Shown here: positions 1 through 8,728 of the stretch, piece by piece | How the letters are laid out: every line of letters starts with the position of its first letter | How positions within the stretch are numbered: the stretch's first letter is position 1 | Source of the DNA: an uncultured Lachnospiraceae bacterium | Lineage (GTDB): Bacteria; Bacillota; Clostridia; Lachnospirales; Lachnospiraceae | Reading direction: 5' to 3' | Length of the DNA: 64,000 nt | NCBI GenBank assembly: GCA_949878435.1 | Contig: CATLAK010000015.1 | Span: forward strand, 1 to 64,000 | Made by a program: the position numbers and the translations under genes | Notes under the pieces: generated by a model | Seen by the model: only the letters and a program-made list of their open reading frames with translations | Databases searched by the model: none | Told to the model about the DNA's origin: nothing

Positions 1-156
1 CCGTTATTACTGTTCTTCTTGGTCTGGACAGATCTCTCTGTCCCGTTCGTTTCTGAATAATTCTTCTGAATTTTCAGGGTTGCATTGCTGTTCATTTGTC
101 AAGGTCCTAATCGCCTTACGGCAATTTGTTCTGCCGCAAATCTTTCAACGTGCGAC
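1..156 (-). other. probable rRNA operon leader
   Basis: No protein gene is visible here. Read on the minus strand, the segment follows a very strong promoter and contains short hairpins, for example an 18-nt perfect one at 27-44. Its general style resembles the pre-16S leader of Firmicutes rRNA operons. The rRNA itself would lie outside the window, so this is inference from promoter strength and style. Confidence 0.4.
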
Positions 157-162
157 TTTCAC

Positions 163-191
163 ATAATATCAGATAAGGTAATTATTGTCAA
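163..191 (-). promoter_or_regulatory. strong sigma-A promoter with UP-like element
   Basis: On the minus strand a TTGACA -35 box (186-191) is separated by 17 nt from a TATTAT -10 box (163-168). The stretch upstream (about 192-235) is almost pure A/T with A-tracts, like the UP element of rRNA promoters. It drives transcription toward the window start, away from cvpA. Confidence 0.75.
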
Positions 192-282
192 CATTATTTT
201 AAAATTTTTTTGATTTTTTTTGCAATCAGAAATCAATTCCAAAATATTCCTTTGTAAATCCTATATTCCTACTCTTTTTACA

Positions 283-675
283 TTACCTCTGTAAAATGGA
301 CAATCCCCAATTTTTCAAGAAATATACCAGTATTCCAGAAATTAATGCAGCTTCCGCAAATCCCACCACAAGACCTAAAAGTTTATCCAGCCATTTAATA
401 ATGGGTAATTTTGATATCAATTCAAGTGATGTAAAAAGTGTCTGTACCAATCGATATACAAGGCATACCACAAATAGGACAATCACACTCTGAATGGTCC
501 TGCCAATCTCCCGTTCCAGATAGCTTCCTACGGCTCCTAAAATAAGAACCACACAAAACCCTGCAACCGCCATGGCAATCAACGAAATAATTTCCTGAAC
601 CATCCCTTTGCGAAAGCCGGCGCCGATTCTCCATATAAAAATAATTGCAATCACTATAAGCGAAACGTAATACAT
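283..675 (-). CDS. CvpA family membrane protein
   Basis: A 130-residue integral membrane protein with about four hydrophobic helices (roughly residues 3-25, 33-55, 64-85 and 100-122) and the RKG-Q(E) start of a CvpA domain after helix 1. CvpA proteins are small inner-membrane proteins linked to colicin V export and envelope stress; their exact reaction is unknown. A good ribosome site (aggaagg) precedes the ATG. It is the last gene of the minus-strand cluster that starts at pfkA, 13 nt after the DUF5711 gene. Family assignment is likely; the role is not known. Confidence 0.75.
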   Translation of the reverse strand: MYYVSLIVIAIIFIWRIGAGFRKGMVQEIISLIAMAVAGFCVVLILGAVGSYLEREIGRTIQSVIVLFVVCLVYRLVQTLFTSLELISKLPIIKWLDKLLGLVVGFAEAALISGILVYFLKNWGLSILQR

Positions 676-688
676 TTGTACCTTCCTG

Positions 689-1900
689 TCATTTCAGCTC
701 TATTGTCTCAATGGAATCAGATGTAACCGTCACAAACTTGTAAACGGAAGAAGTCGGTATGACAAGCGAAGTGCTTTTTTCAAAACCGCCTGCAAACTTA
801 TCTACCCCTTTAATATTGCATATCTGACACTCAAGATCATTATAAATGATGATCTGATCCTTATGGAAAACAATATCCGTATATTCTATGTCAAAAAATT
901 GTGAATGTACCCTGCTGCCCGATGCATTATAAACATCCAGCCTGTAGGCAGATTCTCCGCTCTGGTTTATAAAAACAAGCCCTACATAGTTTTCATTATA
1001 ATAAATACTCTGTACTTCTTCCTCCAATAAATTGGATGCAATGTTCAGCGGCTTTTCCGTTCCTTGAAAAAACACGATCCTGTCGTCTGAAACGGCAAAA
1101 GCAGAATCATTATCCATAAACTGCACATAGGGAATGACGGTGTCCAGATAATCATAACCGCTGACATAATTGTCCGTTTCATTTTTGCCCACTTCTCCAA
1201 AATTGTAAAACGCCACAGACGATTTCATGTTTCCGCTGTCTACATACAAGTACGAAACAGCCATCAGATGTCCGTTAGGCGACAGGGAAACGCTGACAGG
1301 ATACCCACTCTTATCCATGGTAGCCTTACCATAGATAATGGGCGTCTCTGTATTTTCATTCCCATTATAAACATAGATTCTGGTTATATTCGCATCGTCC
1401 AGCACTGCTGCCACTACACAATTGGCAGAAACACAAAAATCCCTGATGGGAAGGTTGGTATTTACCGTACCCCTTTCGCCATTCTTGTCCATAACGTAAA
1501 TTGAACGCCCATTATAATCTCCAATCGCCGCCACCTGACCGCAAATCGAAAAAAGCGGCGTCTGCATTTCATAAGTGCGGTTCCAGACGGTATTCCCCAT
1601 TGGATCGATACAGCTTGCCCCGTCTTTGCTGTACAAAAGAATGTTTCCTCCTAGATTTTTCACCGTTGCCCCCTGCACCACTGTTATCGGATAGGATGCT
1701 GCAACCGTGCTGTCCGTGAACACTTTATTTTTCCATTGCACCAAAAGGAAAATCATCAGCACCGCCGCCAGCAGTACAGAAAGAATTACCCTGTAAAATA
1801 TCGTCAGCTTATGGCTGCGGATTTTTTCTTTATAATCAATGCTTTTCGTGACACTCTGCCGCTTTTCTCTTTCTTTCAAATAATCACGTACATTCGTCAT
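689..1900 (-). CDS. DUF5711-like membrane-anchored beta-propeller protein
   Basis: A 403-residue protein with a basic cytoplasmic N-terminus, one membrane helix at about residues 31-55, and a long extracytoplasmic part made of repeated beta-strand blocks of WD40/quinoprotein style. The general build matches DUF5711 proteins, which are common in Clostridia next to cvpA and have no known function. It sits 24 nt after the preceding unknown gene and 13 nt before cvpA, so all three are probably co-transcribed. The partnership with cvpA suggests an envelope role, which is inference. Confidence 0.6.
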   Translation of the reverse strand: MTNVRDYLKEREKRQSVTKSIDYKEKIRSHKLTIFYRVILSVLLAAVLMIFLLVQWKNKVFTDSTVAASYPITVVQGATVKNLGGNILLYSKDGASCIDPMGNTVWNRTYEMQTPLFSICGQVAAIGDYNGRSIYVMDKNGERGTVNTNLPIRDFCVSANCVVAAVLDDANITRIYVYNGNENTETPIIYGKATMDKSGYPVSVSLSPNGHLMAVSYLYVDSGNMKSSVAFYNFGEVGKNETDNYVSGYDYLDTVIPYVQFMDNDSAFAVSDDRIVFFQGTEKPLNIASNLLEEEVQSIYYNENYVGLVFINQSGESAYRLDVYNASGSRVHSQFFDIEYTDIVFHKDQIIIYNDLECQICNIKGVDKFAGGFEKSTSLVIPTSSVYKFVTVTSDSIETIELK

Positions 1901-1924
1901 CCGCTCATCTCCAAATCTTTCGTA

Positions 1925-2587
1925 TCAAGGTAACTGCTCTTCTCCCCACGCCACTGCTGCAGCCCTGCCTGCCGCCTCCACAAACCCATACATCTTTTTG
2001 TAATCGTTGATTGTGGTGACCGCTATTGACAGTATAATGATACATCCGCCATAAATCAATCTTTTAATGAAATCTATCAGAGAAACCCGGGATGCCGTCC
2101 TGAAAAATCTCAAATCATCTTCTCCTGTATGACTTATTTCATTTTTGTTTACCCGTTTCCTATTCTTTTGCTTATAGCAAAAAAGCAGATAATTCTGCAT
2201 GGACTCATTTTTGTCGTAAAAAATGTAGTATCCTTCTTTCTTACCAGGCAGCTCCTGCTTATTGCCATATATATTGACATAACCGATCAGTTCATACTCT
2301 TCAAAGTATTCCTTCCTGACCTGTTCCTCGCCTCTTCCGTTCGCCAACTCGTCCACTACACTGACAGCACCGTATACCAGATAAAAATTCTGATTTTCTC
2401 TGTGATAGACATGTCCAAAAAGTGCCGCACGAAGCGGAAGATTGCTTTTCTCTGCTTTCAGTTCATTCAAATATGCATATACATAATCTTCTATGTAAAC
2501 ACGCTCATTGCTATCTACCCTGCCGATCTGCTTCACCATGGTTGGCAGCTGCATTTCCATCCCCCTTTTCTTTATACAAACTTTCAT
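1925..2587 (-). CDS. conserved membrane protein of unknown function
   Basis: I do not recognise this 220-residue protein by name. The first 150 residues look soluble and mixed alpha/beta, with a stretch (about 55-110) resembling a JAB/MPN-like or sensory fold only vaguely. One hydrophobic helix lies near residues 175-193, followed by a short Ala-rich tail. Two starts are possible: the ATG at 2587, and the ATG at 2554 preceded by aaggggg. The gene lies between galM and the DUF5711 gene in the same orientation with small gaps, so it belongs to the same transcription unit. Confidence 0.6.
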   Translation of the reverse strand: MKVCIKKRGMEMQLPTMVKQIGRVDSNERVYIEDYVYAYLNELKAEKSNLPLRAALFGHVYHRENQNFYLVYGAVSVVDELANGRGEEQVRKEYFEEYELIGYVNIYGNKQELPGKKEGYYIFYDKNESMQNYLLFCYKQKNRKRVNKNEISHTGEDDLRFFRTASRVSLIDFIKRLIYGGCIIILSIAVTTINDYKKMYGFVEAAGRAAAVAWGEEQLP

Positions 2588-2647
2588 TATGCCTTCAGTT
2601 TAGCATAACGAAGCTGCAAATGGGGTTGTAATGCATCGCAGCCGCCA

Positions 2648-3685
2648 CTATGAGCAGAACTGATAAATCGTCGTACTTTGATAGCTCTTATCCGGTCCAA
2701 ATACCGCTTGAGGAAACGCCGGTTTATTTGCTGTGTCCGGGAAATACTGCGTCTCCAGGCACAAACCGCTTCTCACGTCATAAACAGTTCCCCCCTTGCC
2801 AGACTCCTTTCCAATGAAGTTACCTGCATAGAACTGCACGCCGGGCAAGTCTGTATATGCCTTAAGACAGCGCCCAGATACCGGTTCGGTTACAGCAGCA
2901 AACTCTCTTATGGTTCCGGCTGCGCCGTCAATTACCCAATTATGGTCATAACCCCCGGCTATTTTCAACTGCTCATCCTCCCCATCGATTTCATCTCCGA
3001 CTCTCTTTGCCTTTAAGAAGTCAAAAGGAGTCCCCTTCACAGACGCAATCTCTCCCGTAGGGATCAGGTCAGATGTCACCGGTGTATAGGCAGACGCTTT
3101 CAGTTCCAATACATGGTCGTAGATCTTCCCCTTGTCATGTCCTGCCAGATTAAAATACGTATGATTCGTCATGTTAATGATCGTATCTTTATCGCTAGAG
3201 ACTTCGTAATGAATTTTCAACTCATTGTCTTCTGTCAGGCGGTATGTCACCTGAACTTTCTTATTCCCGGGAAATCCCATACTGCCGTCCTGATCTTCAA
3301 GAAAGAACCTGATACCTTCTTCCTCTTCTGTGACCTCCCACACCCTTTTGTGATATCCCAAATCCTTATGGCTATGCAGGTTGTTCTGCCTGTCATTCAC
3401 ATCCAGCTGGTACCTTTGTCCATCCAGCGTAAAAGATGCTACGCCCACACGATTTGCGTTGGGACCGATAACCGCTCCAAAAAAGCTTCCATTGTCAAAA
3501 TATGGCTCCAGGGTATCAAATCCCAAAACCACGTCCGCAAAATCTCCATTTTTGTCCGGCACAAAAAGATTTACCAATATAGCGCCGTAATTTATGACAC
3601 CGGCTTTCATTCCCTTGGAATTTTCCAGCCAGTATCTATAAATCCCTATCCCCGATTTTGTCTTTCCAAACAGTTCCTTCTTCAT
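2648..3685 (-). CDS. galM: aldose 1-epimerase (galactose mutarotase)
   Basis: Interconverts alpha and beta anomers of aldoses, feeding galactose into the Leloir pathway. Family landmarks are visible: ANRVG in the N-terminal third, NLHSH near residue 100, the catalytic His in NHTYFNL near residue 170, and the catalytic Glu in LETQYFPD near residue 310. Length (345 residues) is normal. I start at the ATG at 3685 because aaggggtg precedes it; the longer frame to 3727 would need a TTG start inside recR. It follows recR by 31 nt. No signal peptide, so the enzyme is cytoplasmic. Confidence 0.92.
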   Translation of the reverse strand: MKKELFGKTKSGIGIYRYWLENSKGMKAGVINYGAILVNLFVPDKNGDFADVVLGFDTLEPYFDNGSFFGAVIGPNANRVGVASFTLDGQRYQLDVNDRQNNLHSHKDLGYHKRVWEVTEEEEGIRFFLEDQDGSMGFPGNKKVQVTYRLTEDNELKIHYEVSSDKDTIINMTNHTYFNLAGHDKGKIYDHVLELKASAYTPVTSDLIPTGEIASVKGTPFDFLKAKRVGDEIDGEDEQLKIAGGYDHNWVIDGAAGTIREFAAVTEPVSGRCLKAYTDLPGVQFYAGNFIGKESGKGGTVYDVRSGLCLETQYFPDTANKPAFPQAVFGPDKSYQSTTIYQFCS

Positions 3686-3716
3686 ATACATACACCCCTT
3701 GTATTCTCTATGCCTT

Positions 3717-4313
3717 CTAAATTTCAATCCTGCCTTCCAGTGCTCTTAAAAGGGTCACCTCATCGATATATTCAAGATCTCCTCCTACCGGCACACCGCT
3801 GGCAATCCTGGTCACCTTGATGCCGGTGGGCTTAATCAGCTTACTGATATACATAGCTGTAGTTTCCCCCTCCAGGCTTGAGTTGGTTGCAATGATGACT
3901 TCCGACACATTTTCCTTAAGACGCACCACCAATTCTTTCAAGCGAATATCATTGGGGCCAATCCCCAACATGGGTGAAATCGCCCCGTGAAGCACATGAT
4001 ATACCCCCTCGTACTTGCCGGTTTTTTCATATGCTGCCAGATCCCTTGTATTTTCTACCACCATGATCGTACCATGATCCCTCTTGGCATTGGCGCACAC
4101 CGGGCAGACCTCCTTGTCGGTCAAAGTAAAGCACTCCTTGCAATAACGAACATTTTCCTTTGCTTCAATAATCGTCTTAGCAAGTCTTTCCACCCTGCTC
4201 TTTGGCATATTAATCAAGTGAAAAGCCAGCCTTTGCGCTGACTTAGAACCGATTCCCGGCAATCCGGACAATTCATCTATTAATTTATTGATATGCCCGC
4301 TATACAGATCCAT
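3717..4313 (-). CDS. recR: recombination protein RecR
   Basis: RecR works with RecO and RecF to load RecA at single-strand gaps. The 198-residue protein has the usual order: helix-hairpin-helix ([15 protein letters not shown], about residues 18-32), a four-Cys zinc site (C-x2-C ... C-x2-C, about 57-72), and a Toprim domain. Its ATG overlaps the stop codon of ybaB (TAATG), showing translational coupling. The dnaX-ybaB-recR order is conserved across Firmicutes, so the assignment is secure. Confidence 0.97.
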   Translation of the reverse strand: MDLYSGHINKLIDELSGLPGIGSKSAQRLAFHLINMPKSRVERLAKTIIEAKENVRYCKECFTLTDKEVCPVCANAKRDHGTIMVVENTRDLAAYEKTGKYEGVYHVLHGAISPMLGIGPNDIRLKELVVRLKENVSEVIIATNSSLEGETTAMYISKLIKPTGIKVTRIASGVPVGGDLEYIDEVTLLRALEGRIEI

Positions 4314-4663
4314 TAGAACGGAAGTCCTCCTCCCAGGCCAAGTCCTCCGGTCATCTTATTCATGACCTCTGCATTTGCCTCTTCCGCCATGCGAAGCGCT
4401 TCATTGGCTGCCGCCATCACCAGATCCTCAAGCATTTCAACATCATCAGGATCAACCACCTCCTGTGACAGCTTCACCTTTGTAATCTCTTTTTTGCCGG
4501 TAACGGTAACTTCCACCGCTCCGCCGCCAGCCTTCGCCGTAAACTCTTTCGTCTCAAGCTCTTTCTGGCTCTCCTCCATCTGACGCTGCATTCTCTGCGC
4601 CTGTTTCATCAGGTTATTCATGTTGCCGGGCATACCTCCCGGAAATCCTCCGCGTTTTGCCAT
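4313..4663 (-). CDS. ybaB: YbaB/EbfC nucleoid-associated protein
   Basis: A small DNA-binding protein that forms a tweezer-like dimer. The sequence shows the typical Met/Gly/Pro-rich N-terminus, then a Gln-rich helix ([17 protein letters not shown]), the beta strands with [11 protein letters not shown], and a helical tail ending in a Gly-rich stretch. Start chosen at the ATG at 4663 because ggagg sits six bases upstream. It lies between dnaX and recR, overlapping recR by one base, as in most bacteria. Confidence 0.95.
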   Translation of the reverse strand: MAKRGGFPGGMPGNMNNLMKQAQRMQRQMEESQKELETKEFTAKAGGGAVEVTVTGKKEITKVKLSQEVVDPDDVEMLEDLVMAAANEALRMAEEANAEVMNKMTGGLGLGGGLPF

Positions 4664-4730
4664 GATCATCCTCCATTTTTTATTCTATATTGTTGTATTT
4701 TACTATCAACCTGCCTGTCCTTGCAAGCGT

Positions 4731-6329
4731 TCAGACCAAATCTTCCGGCTCTTCCTCAAGTTCTTCCACTTCCATGTGAATTACCTCACTTACGACCTTG
4801 GTAAGATCTGGGAAAAGTTCCTCGGGATTCCTTCCCTGTTCTGTGCCTTGCACCGTCACCTTAATTTCTTTTCCTGTAAAGTCCGAAACGATGCGTTCTA
4901 ATTCCTCCCGCCGTTTCGCTTCCCTGAAATAATCGGAAGGCAGACCGTCTTCCACCACCACCAAAAGGCTCCCGTCTCCCGCAAGGCTGGGGTATGCATT
5001 CTTTAGATACGCCTTCATAGGCATGGCAGTCTCATTTACGATTGCGGACCATTTTCCTACCGCCTGTTTGACATCCTCCGGAATTGCTTTTGGAAGTTCC
5101 GCCCGGACTGCCGGCTTTGAAACGGCGCCACTATCACTGCTCACCGCCTCTTGCCTAAAAGCCGCTGCAGGAATCCCATTTTCTATCTTTTCCTCCAACT
5201 GCCTGATTCTGTCTACCAGTGACTGAGCATCTGTTTCCATCTCAGGTCTGCACAGCTTAATCAACGTCATCTCCACCAAAATTCTTTTCTGGGTGGCATA
5301 GCGAATCCGTCCTGACAACTCAGAGAGCACACGGATATAACGCATGATGACATCATTTTCCGCTATTTTGCTTTCCTCCTTAAGGCGCGCCAAATTTTCT
5401 GCGGAAACATCGATCACATCTTCAATTCCGTCTGCATTCTTTATTAAAAGAAGGTTTCGTAAATACCATGTAAAATCCAAGATGAATTGCGTCAGTTCCC
5501 GTCCCTGCATGGTGATTTCTTCAAGGAGTGAAATCGCCTCTGTGACATTGCCTTTTAAGACGATTCTAAGGAGTCTGCTGAACACTTCCGTGTCCACTGC
5601 CCCAAGCACATTAAGCACCTTGTCATAAGTCAGTTCCTGACCAAAGTGGAATGCGATGCATTGGTCCAAAAGGCTTAACGCATCACGCATAGAACCATCC
5701 GCTACCTTGGCAATGTAGCGGATGGCTTTATCTTCTACCTGAACTTGTTCCTGTTCCATTAATTCCCTGATACGCTCTGCTATGGTGTCGATTGTGATTC
5801 GCTTAAAATCATATCTCTGGCACCTGGACATAATCGTAATCGGTATCTTGTGAACCTCCGTGGTCGCCAAAATAAAAATCACGTAAGAAGGCGGCTCCTC
5901 CAGCGTCTTAAGAAGTGCATTGAAGGCACCTATAGACAGCATATGCACTTCATCGATAATATAAACCTTGTACCTGCCTTCTGCCGGTGAATACGCCACC
6001 TCATCCACGATTTCACGGATGCTGTCCACCCCATTGTTGGATGCCGCATCAATCTCGATTACATTCATGCTGGCGCCTGCTGCAATCGCCTTGCAGATTG
6101 CACACTCTCCGCAGGGACTTCCATCCGTCCTGTTCTCGCAGTTGACCGCCTTGGCAAAAATTTTGGCAATAGTAGTCTTTCCTGTTCCTCTGGTTCCGCA
6201 GAACAGATACGCATGGGAAGTGCGCTCTGCCTTGATCTGATTTTTCAAAGTGGTCACAATATGATCCTGTCCCTTTACATCTTCAAAGGTCGCAGGACGG
6301 AATTTTCTGTAAAGGGCTGTATACGACAT
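4731..6329 (-). CDS. dnaX: DNA polymerase III gamma/tau subunit
   Basis: Clamp-loader ATPase of the replicative polymerase. Residues 1-370 carry the AAA+ module: Walker A GTRGTGKTT near residue 45, a four-Cys zinc module starting CENR and ending CGECAIC, Walker B with IDEVHML near 120, and the arginine-finger sensor SRCQRYDF near 170. The remaining C-terminal part is the variable tau region. Start set at the ATG at 6329 (MSYTALYRKF is the conserved beginning); the frame extends to a GTG at 6353 without support. It lies 38 nt after pfkA. Confidence 0.96.
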   Translation of the reverse strand: MSYTALYRKFRPATFEDVKGQDHIVTTLKNQIKAERTSHAYLFCGTRGTGKTTIAKIFAKAVNCENRTDGSPCGECAICKAIAAGASMNVIEIDAASNNGVDSIREIVDEVAYSPAEGRYKVYIIDEVHMLSIGAFNALLKTLEEPPSYVIFILATTEVHKIPITIMSRCQRYDFKRITIDTIAERIRELMEQEQVQVEDKAIRYIAKVADGSMRDALSLLDQCIAFHFGQELTYDKVLNVLGAVDTEVFSRLLRIVLKGNVTEAISLLEEITMQGRELTQFILDFTWYLRNLLLIKNADGIEDVIDVSAENLARLKEESKIAENDVIMRYIRVLSELSGRIRYATQKRILVEMTLIKLCRPEMETDAQSLVDRIRQLEEKIENGIPAAAFRQEAVSSDSGAVSKPAVRAELPKAIPEDVKQAVGKWSAIVNETAMPMKAYLKNAYPSLAGDGSLLVVVEDGLPSDYFREAKRREELERIVSDFTGKEIKVTVQGTEQGRNPEELFPDLTKVVSEVIHMEVEELEEEPEDLV

Positions 6330-6367
6330 ACCTGTTCTTTCCTTCCATAGCACCCGTCAGGTACTGC

Positions 6368-7441
6368 TTAATCACCAAAGCTGATTCCCATAAGTTTTGC
6401 TTCTTTTACAATGGAAGCATCCGGTGAAATCATCTTGAGCTTTCCGGCAACCTCCTCGAGAGGCACCTTTACTACTTCACGGTTCTTGTATCCAACCATA
6501 AATCCATATTCACCCTTTAAGATCAGCTCTCCTGCCTCTGCTCCTAAACGGCTCGCAAAAACACGATCATAAGGACAGGGACTTCCGCCCCTCTGGGTAT
6601 GACCGGGCACGGTCACTCTCACCTCATGTCCTGTCATCTCCTGAATCTGCTGTGCCAATTCATAAGAAACTGACGGGAACTTATAGTTTTTCATCTTTTC
6701 TTTATATTCTTTCTTGGATAACTTTGCATCATCCTTGGAAATAGCGCCTTCTGCCACCGCAAGAATGGTAAACTTGCTTCCGTTGTCATTGCGCTGTTTG
6801 ATCTTATTTACTACTTTCTTAATATCGTAAGGAATCTCTGGAATCAGAATAATATCTGCTCCTCCTGCCATACCTGCATTCAAGGTAAGCCAGCCAACCT
6901 TGTGTCCCATGACTTCCACGATAAATACTCTTCCGTGGGATGCCGCTGTGGTGTGGATACAGTCAATTGCATCCGTTGCAATGTTTACCGCACTCTGGAA
7001 TCCAAAGGTCATATCTGTTCCCCACAAATCGTTATCGATCGTCTTGGGCAGCGTAATGATGTTCAGTCCTTCTTCCCTTAAGAGGTTCGCCGTCTTATGC
7101 GTACCGTTTCCTCCTAAGATTACCATACAGTCCAAACGCAGTTTATAATAATTCTGCTTCATTGCATCAATCTTGTCCAGACCATTTTCATCGGGATCCT
7201 TGATCGTTTTAAAAGGAGTACGCGAGCTGCCTAAGATAGTACCGCCCTTTGTAAGTATACCGGAAAAATCACGTCCTTCAAGCATCCGGAAATTTCCGTA
7301 GATGAGACCTCTATAGCCATCGATAAAACCATAGATTTCAACCTGCTCTTTGCTGTTTACAAGGCATTTTACCACGCCTCTCATTGCCGCATTCAGCGCC
7401 TGGCAGTCACCGCCGCTTGTCAACATACCAATTCTCTTCAC
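6368..7441 (-). CDS. pfkA: 6-phosphofructokinase, probably ATP-dependent
   Basis: Phosphorylates fructose 6-phosphate in glycolysis. Family motifs are clear: a GGDCQALN nucleotide loop at residues 10-17, GGNGTHKT near 110, PKTIDND near 135 and the MGH substrate loop. The residue pair that separates donors is mixed: Gly in GGNG is typical of ATP enzymes, while Lys in PKTIDND is typical of PPi enzymes and of some ATP enzymes of actinobacterial and clostridial type. ATP use is the better guess but not proven. It is the first gene of the cluster and has its own promoter. Confidence 0.9.
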   Translation of the reverse strand: MKRIGMLTSGGDCQALNAAMRGVVKCLVNSKEQVEIYGFIDGYRGLIYGNFRMLEGRDFSGILTKGGTILGSSRTPFKTIKDPDENGLDKIDAMKQNYYKLRLDCMVILGGNGTHKTANLLREEGLNIITLPKTIDNDLWGTDMTFGFQSAVNIATDAIDCIHTTAASHGRVFIVEVMGHKVGWLTLNAGMAGGADIILIPEIPYDIKKVVNKIKQRNDNGSKFTILAVAEGAISKDDAKLSKKEYKEKMKNYKFPSVSYELAQQIQEMTGHEVRVTVPGHTQRGGSPCPYDRVFASRLGAEAGELILKGEYGFMVGYKNREVVKVPLEEVAGKLKMISPDASIVKEAKLMGISFGD

Positions 7442-7495
7442 TTAACCCATCCTCCTTGTCTTAGTATAGACATATTTATAGTTCATGCACTCATT

Positions 7496-7524
7496 ATTAT
7501 ACATAATTTGCGGCTTGTTAACAA
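7496..7524 (-). promoter_or_regulatory. pfkA cluster promoter
   Basis: On the minus strand TTGTTA (7519-7524) and TATAAT (7496-7501) are spaced by exactly 17 nt, about 55 nt upstream of the pfkA ATG. A good aggagg ribosome site follows. This probably drives the whole pfkA-to-cvpA cluster. Confidence 0.75.
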
Positions 7525-7573
7525 CCTTTTTACCTTTGGATTTTGGGTGGAGGAGGATATTTTCTAAAAGGAC

Positions 7574-7875
7574 GGTTCAGACGGCAGGGACAGGGTAGCG
7601 GGAGGGGATAGTGGGCGGGTACTGTTTAGGGGTTCAAGGCTCCCCTTCAAATCGGATTTCACTAACAGAATGTATCTATGTGTTTCAAAACGGTCGGGTC
7701 GGAGCCATGGCGGCATCCGTGCCGCTTGGCTCCTAAAATCGCCATCCATGGCGATTTTGCCCTAGTCTTTTCCACATTCTGTAAGTGAAATTGCCGATTT
7801 GGCGCAAAGCCTTGAACCCCTAAACAGTACCCGCCCACTATCCCCTCCCGCTACCCTGTCCCTGCCGTCTGAACC
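7574..7875. repeat. R1: long inverted repeat with conserved core
   Basis: The left arm 7574-7641 is the exact reverse complement of the right arm 7808-7875 (68 nt, no mismatch). They enclose a 166-nt core shared with R2-R6. The core has a closing stem (7650-7673 against about 7773-7800), a stem built on GGAGCC/GGCTCC around a CGGCA-tcc-TGCCG hairpin, and a palindrome at 7735-7757. The 5' arm is G-rich with four GGG tracts near 7587-7607. Core orientation A. A 9-bp direct repeat TTTCTAAAA lies just outside both arms (7561-7569 and 7884-7892). It lies upstream of pfkA. Confidence 0.95.
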
Positions 7876-7929
7876 TGGTTTTCTTTCTAAAAATAAAGCT
7901 CTGGAACTATTGATTAGTGTTCTGAGGGA

Positions 7930-8039
7930 ATATCGGTTAGTTAGGGGATTGCTGAACAAGCAGCTGTTACCTGTGCCCAATCTACTTTCTGCCCATACGC
8001 TAGCTGCCTGGTTGGCGTCATCCCTTAACTAGCCGATAT
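7930..8039. repeat. inverted repeat at the 3' end of the 8025 gene
   Basis: A 20-nt sequence at 7930-7949 is repeated in inverted form at 8020-8039 with two mismatches, leaving a loop of about 70 nt. The right half overlaps the end of the gene at 8025-8336. The loop is too long for a standard intrinsic terminator and the sequence does not match the R1-R6 core. It may be a remnant of another palindromic element. Confidence 0.6.
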
Positions 8040-8336
8040 GGTCTGACTATTTAGATTCGCAAATCTGGCTCCCACTGACAGCATTTTTTCTATTTCTGTC
8101 TTTACGTCGGTCTTTTTTCCTTCTTTTTTAGTTTCTGCTTTATCAGTCTCTGTCTTTTCCTGTTCAGGCTGCTTTTCTACCTTGTCGCGTTCTTTTAAGA
8201 AGGTTTCCGTACTTTGGGCTTCTATCATTGCATGCATCTGGTAGACGCCTTTCCTTATCCGCTCATCTTCTTTTTTTCTCTTTTCTACTTTTGTAAGCTG
8301 CTGCGCTCTGAACTCATCCATATTTCCTATCTGCAT
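8025..8336 (-). CDS. small charged coiled-coil protein, unknown
   Basis: I do not recognise this 103-residue protein. It is almost entirely charged and helical, with a Lys/Glu-rich stretch (about residues 15-80) likely to form a coiled coil, and a short C-terminal segment (MLSVGARFANLNSQ) of different character. There is no signal peptide or membrane helix. A strong aggagg site stands before the ATG at 8336, which supports real translation. It lies alone between repeat R1 and tRNA-Ser. Confidence 0.6.
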   Translation of the reverse strand: MQIGNMDEFRAQQLTKVEKRKKEDERIRKGVYQMHAMIEAQSTETFLKERDKVEKQPEQEKTETDKAETKKEGKKTDVKTEIEKMLSVGARFANLNSQTISAS

Positions 8337-8513
8337 CGTTATTTCCTCCTGATTCTGCTGTCATTATTCTGCTACGTCAAATATTTACGCAAACGCGTCT
8401 GCTTGACTCGTTGCTCGCGGGGATAAATTGCCCTATCTGGAATAATTATCGGAACCACTTTAAGAATAAATTAGAAAACCTGCATCAAATATACAAAATT
8501 GGTCATGAAATGA

Positions 8514-8542
8514 TTGACTAAAAATTTTCAAAACAGTATAAT
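8514..8542 (+). promoter_or_regulatory. tRNA-Ser promoter
   Basis: TTGACT (8514-8519) and a perfect TATAAT (8537-8542) are separated by 17 nt, about 26 nt before the mature 5' end of the tRNA. The preceding 8337-8513 contains no gene I can support. Confidence 0.85.
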
Positions 8543-8568
8543 AGGAAAAGTCATTAGTTTTATGTTTT

Positions 8569-8662
8569 GGAGACGTACCGAAGTGGCCGTAACGGGGCTG
8601 ACTCGAAATCAGTTTATCGGTGTATAGCCGGTACGAGGGTTCGAATCCCTCCGTCTCCGCCA
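8569..8662 (+). tRNA. tRNA-Ser (anticodon CGA)
   Basis: A 94-nt class II tRNA. The acceptor stem is GGAGACG pairing with CGTCTCC, followed by discriminator G and an encoded CCA (8660-8662). The anticodon loop reads CTCGAAA, giving anticodon CGA for the UCG codon. The long variable arm expected of tRNA-Ser is present, as is the T loop GTTCGAATC. It is the only tRNA found in the window and sits against the direction of its neighbours with its own promoter and terminator. Confidence 0.96.
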
Positions 8663-8670
8663 GAAAATTC

Positions 8671-8705
8671 AATCCGCAAGCGCATTTGCCGCCTGCGGAT
8701 TTTTA
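8671..8705 (+). terminator. intrinsic terminator of tRNA-Ser
   Basis: AATCCGCA (8671-8678) pairs with TGCGGATT (8694-8701), followed by a short T run, nine bases after the tRNA CCA end. Confidence 0.75.
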
Positions 8706-8728
8706 GATCATGCTGATTAAATTATTTT

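Noticed and set aside
7564-8032. Several 60-77 codon frames on both strands inside and beside R1
   Set aside because: They follow from the inverted repeat; the peptides lack a ribosome site and change completely outside the core.
7930-8039. Seventh copy of the hairpin family
   Set aside because: The 20-nt inverted repeat has no core sequence and its loop is only about 70 nt.
8460-8672. Minus-strand reading frame across tRNA-Ser
   Set aside because: It is the antisense of a clear tRNA gene and has no ribosome site.
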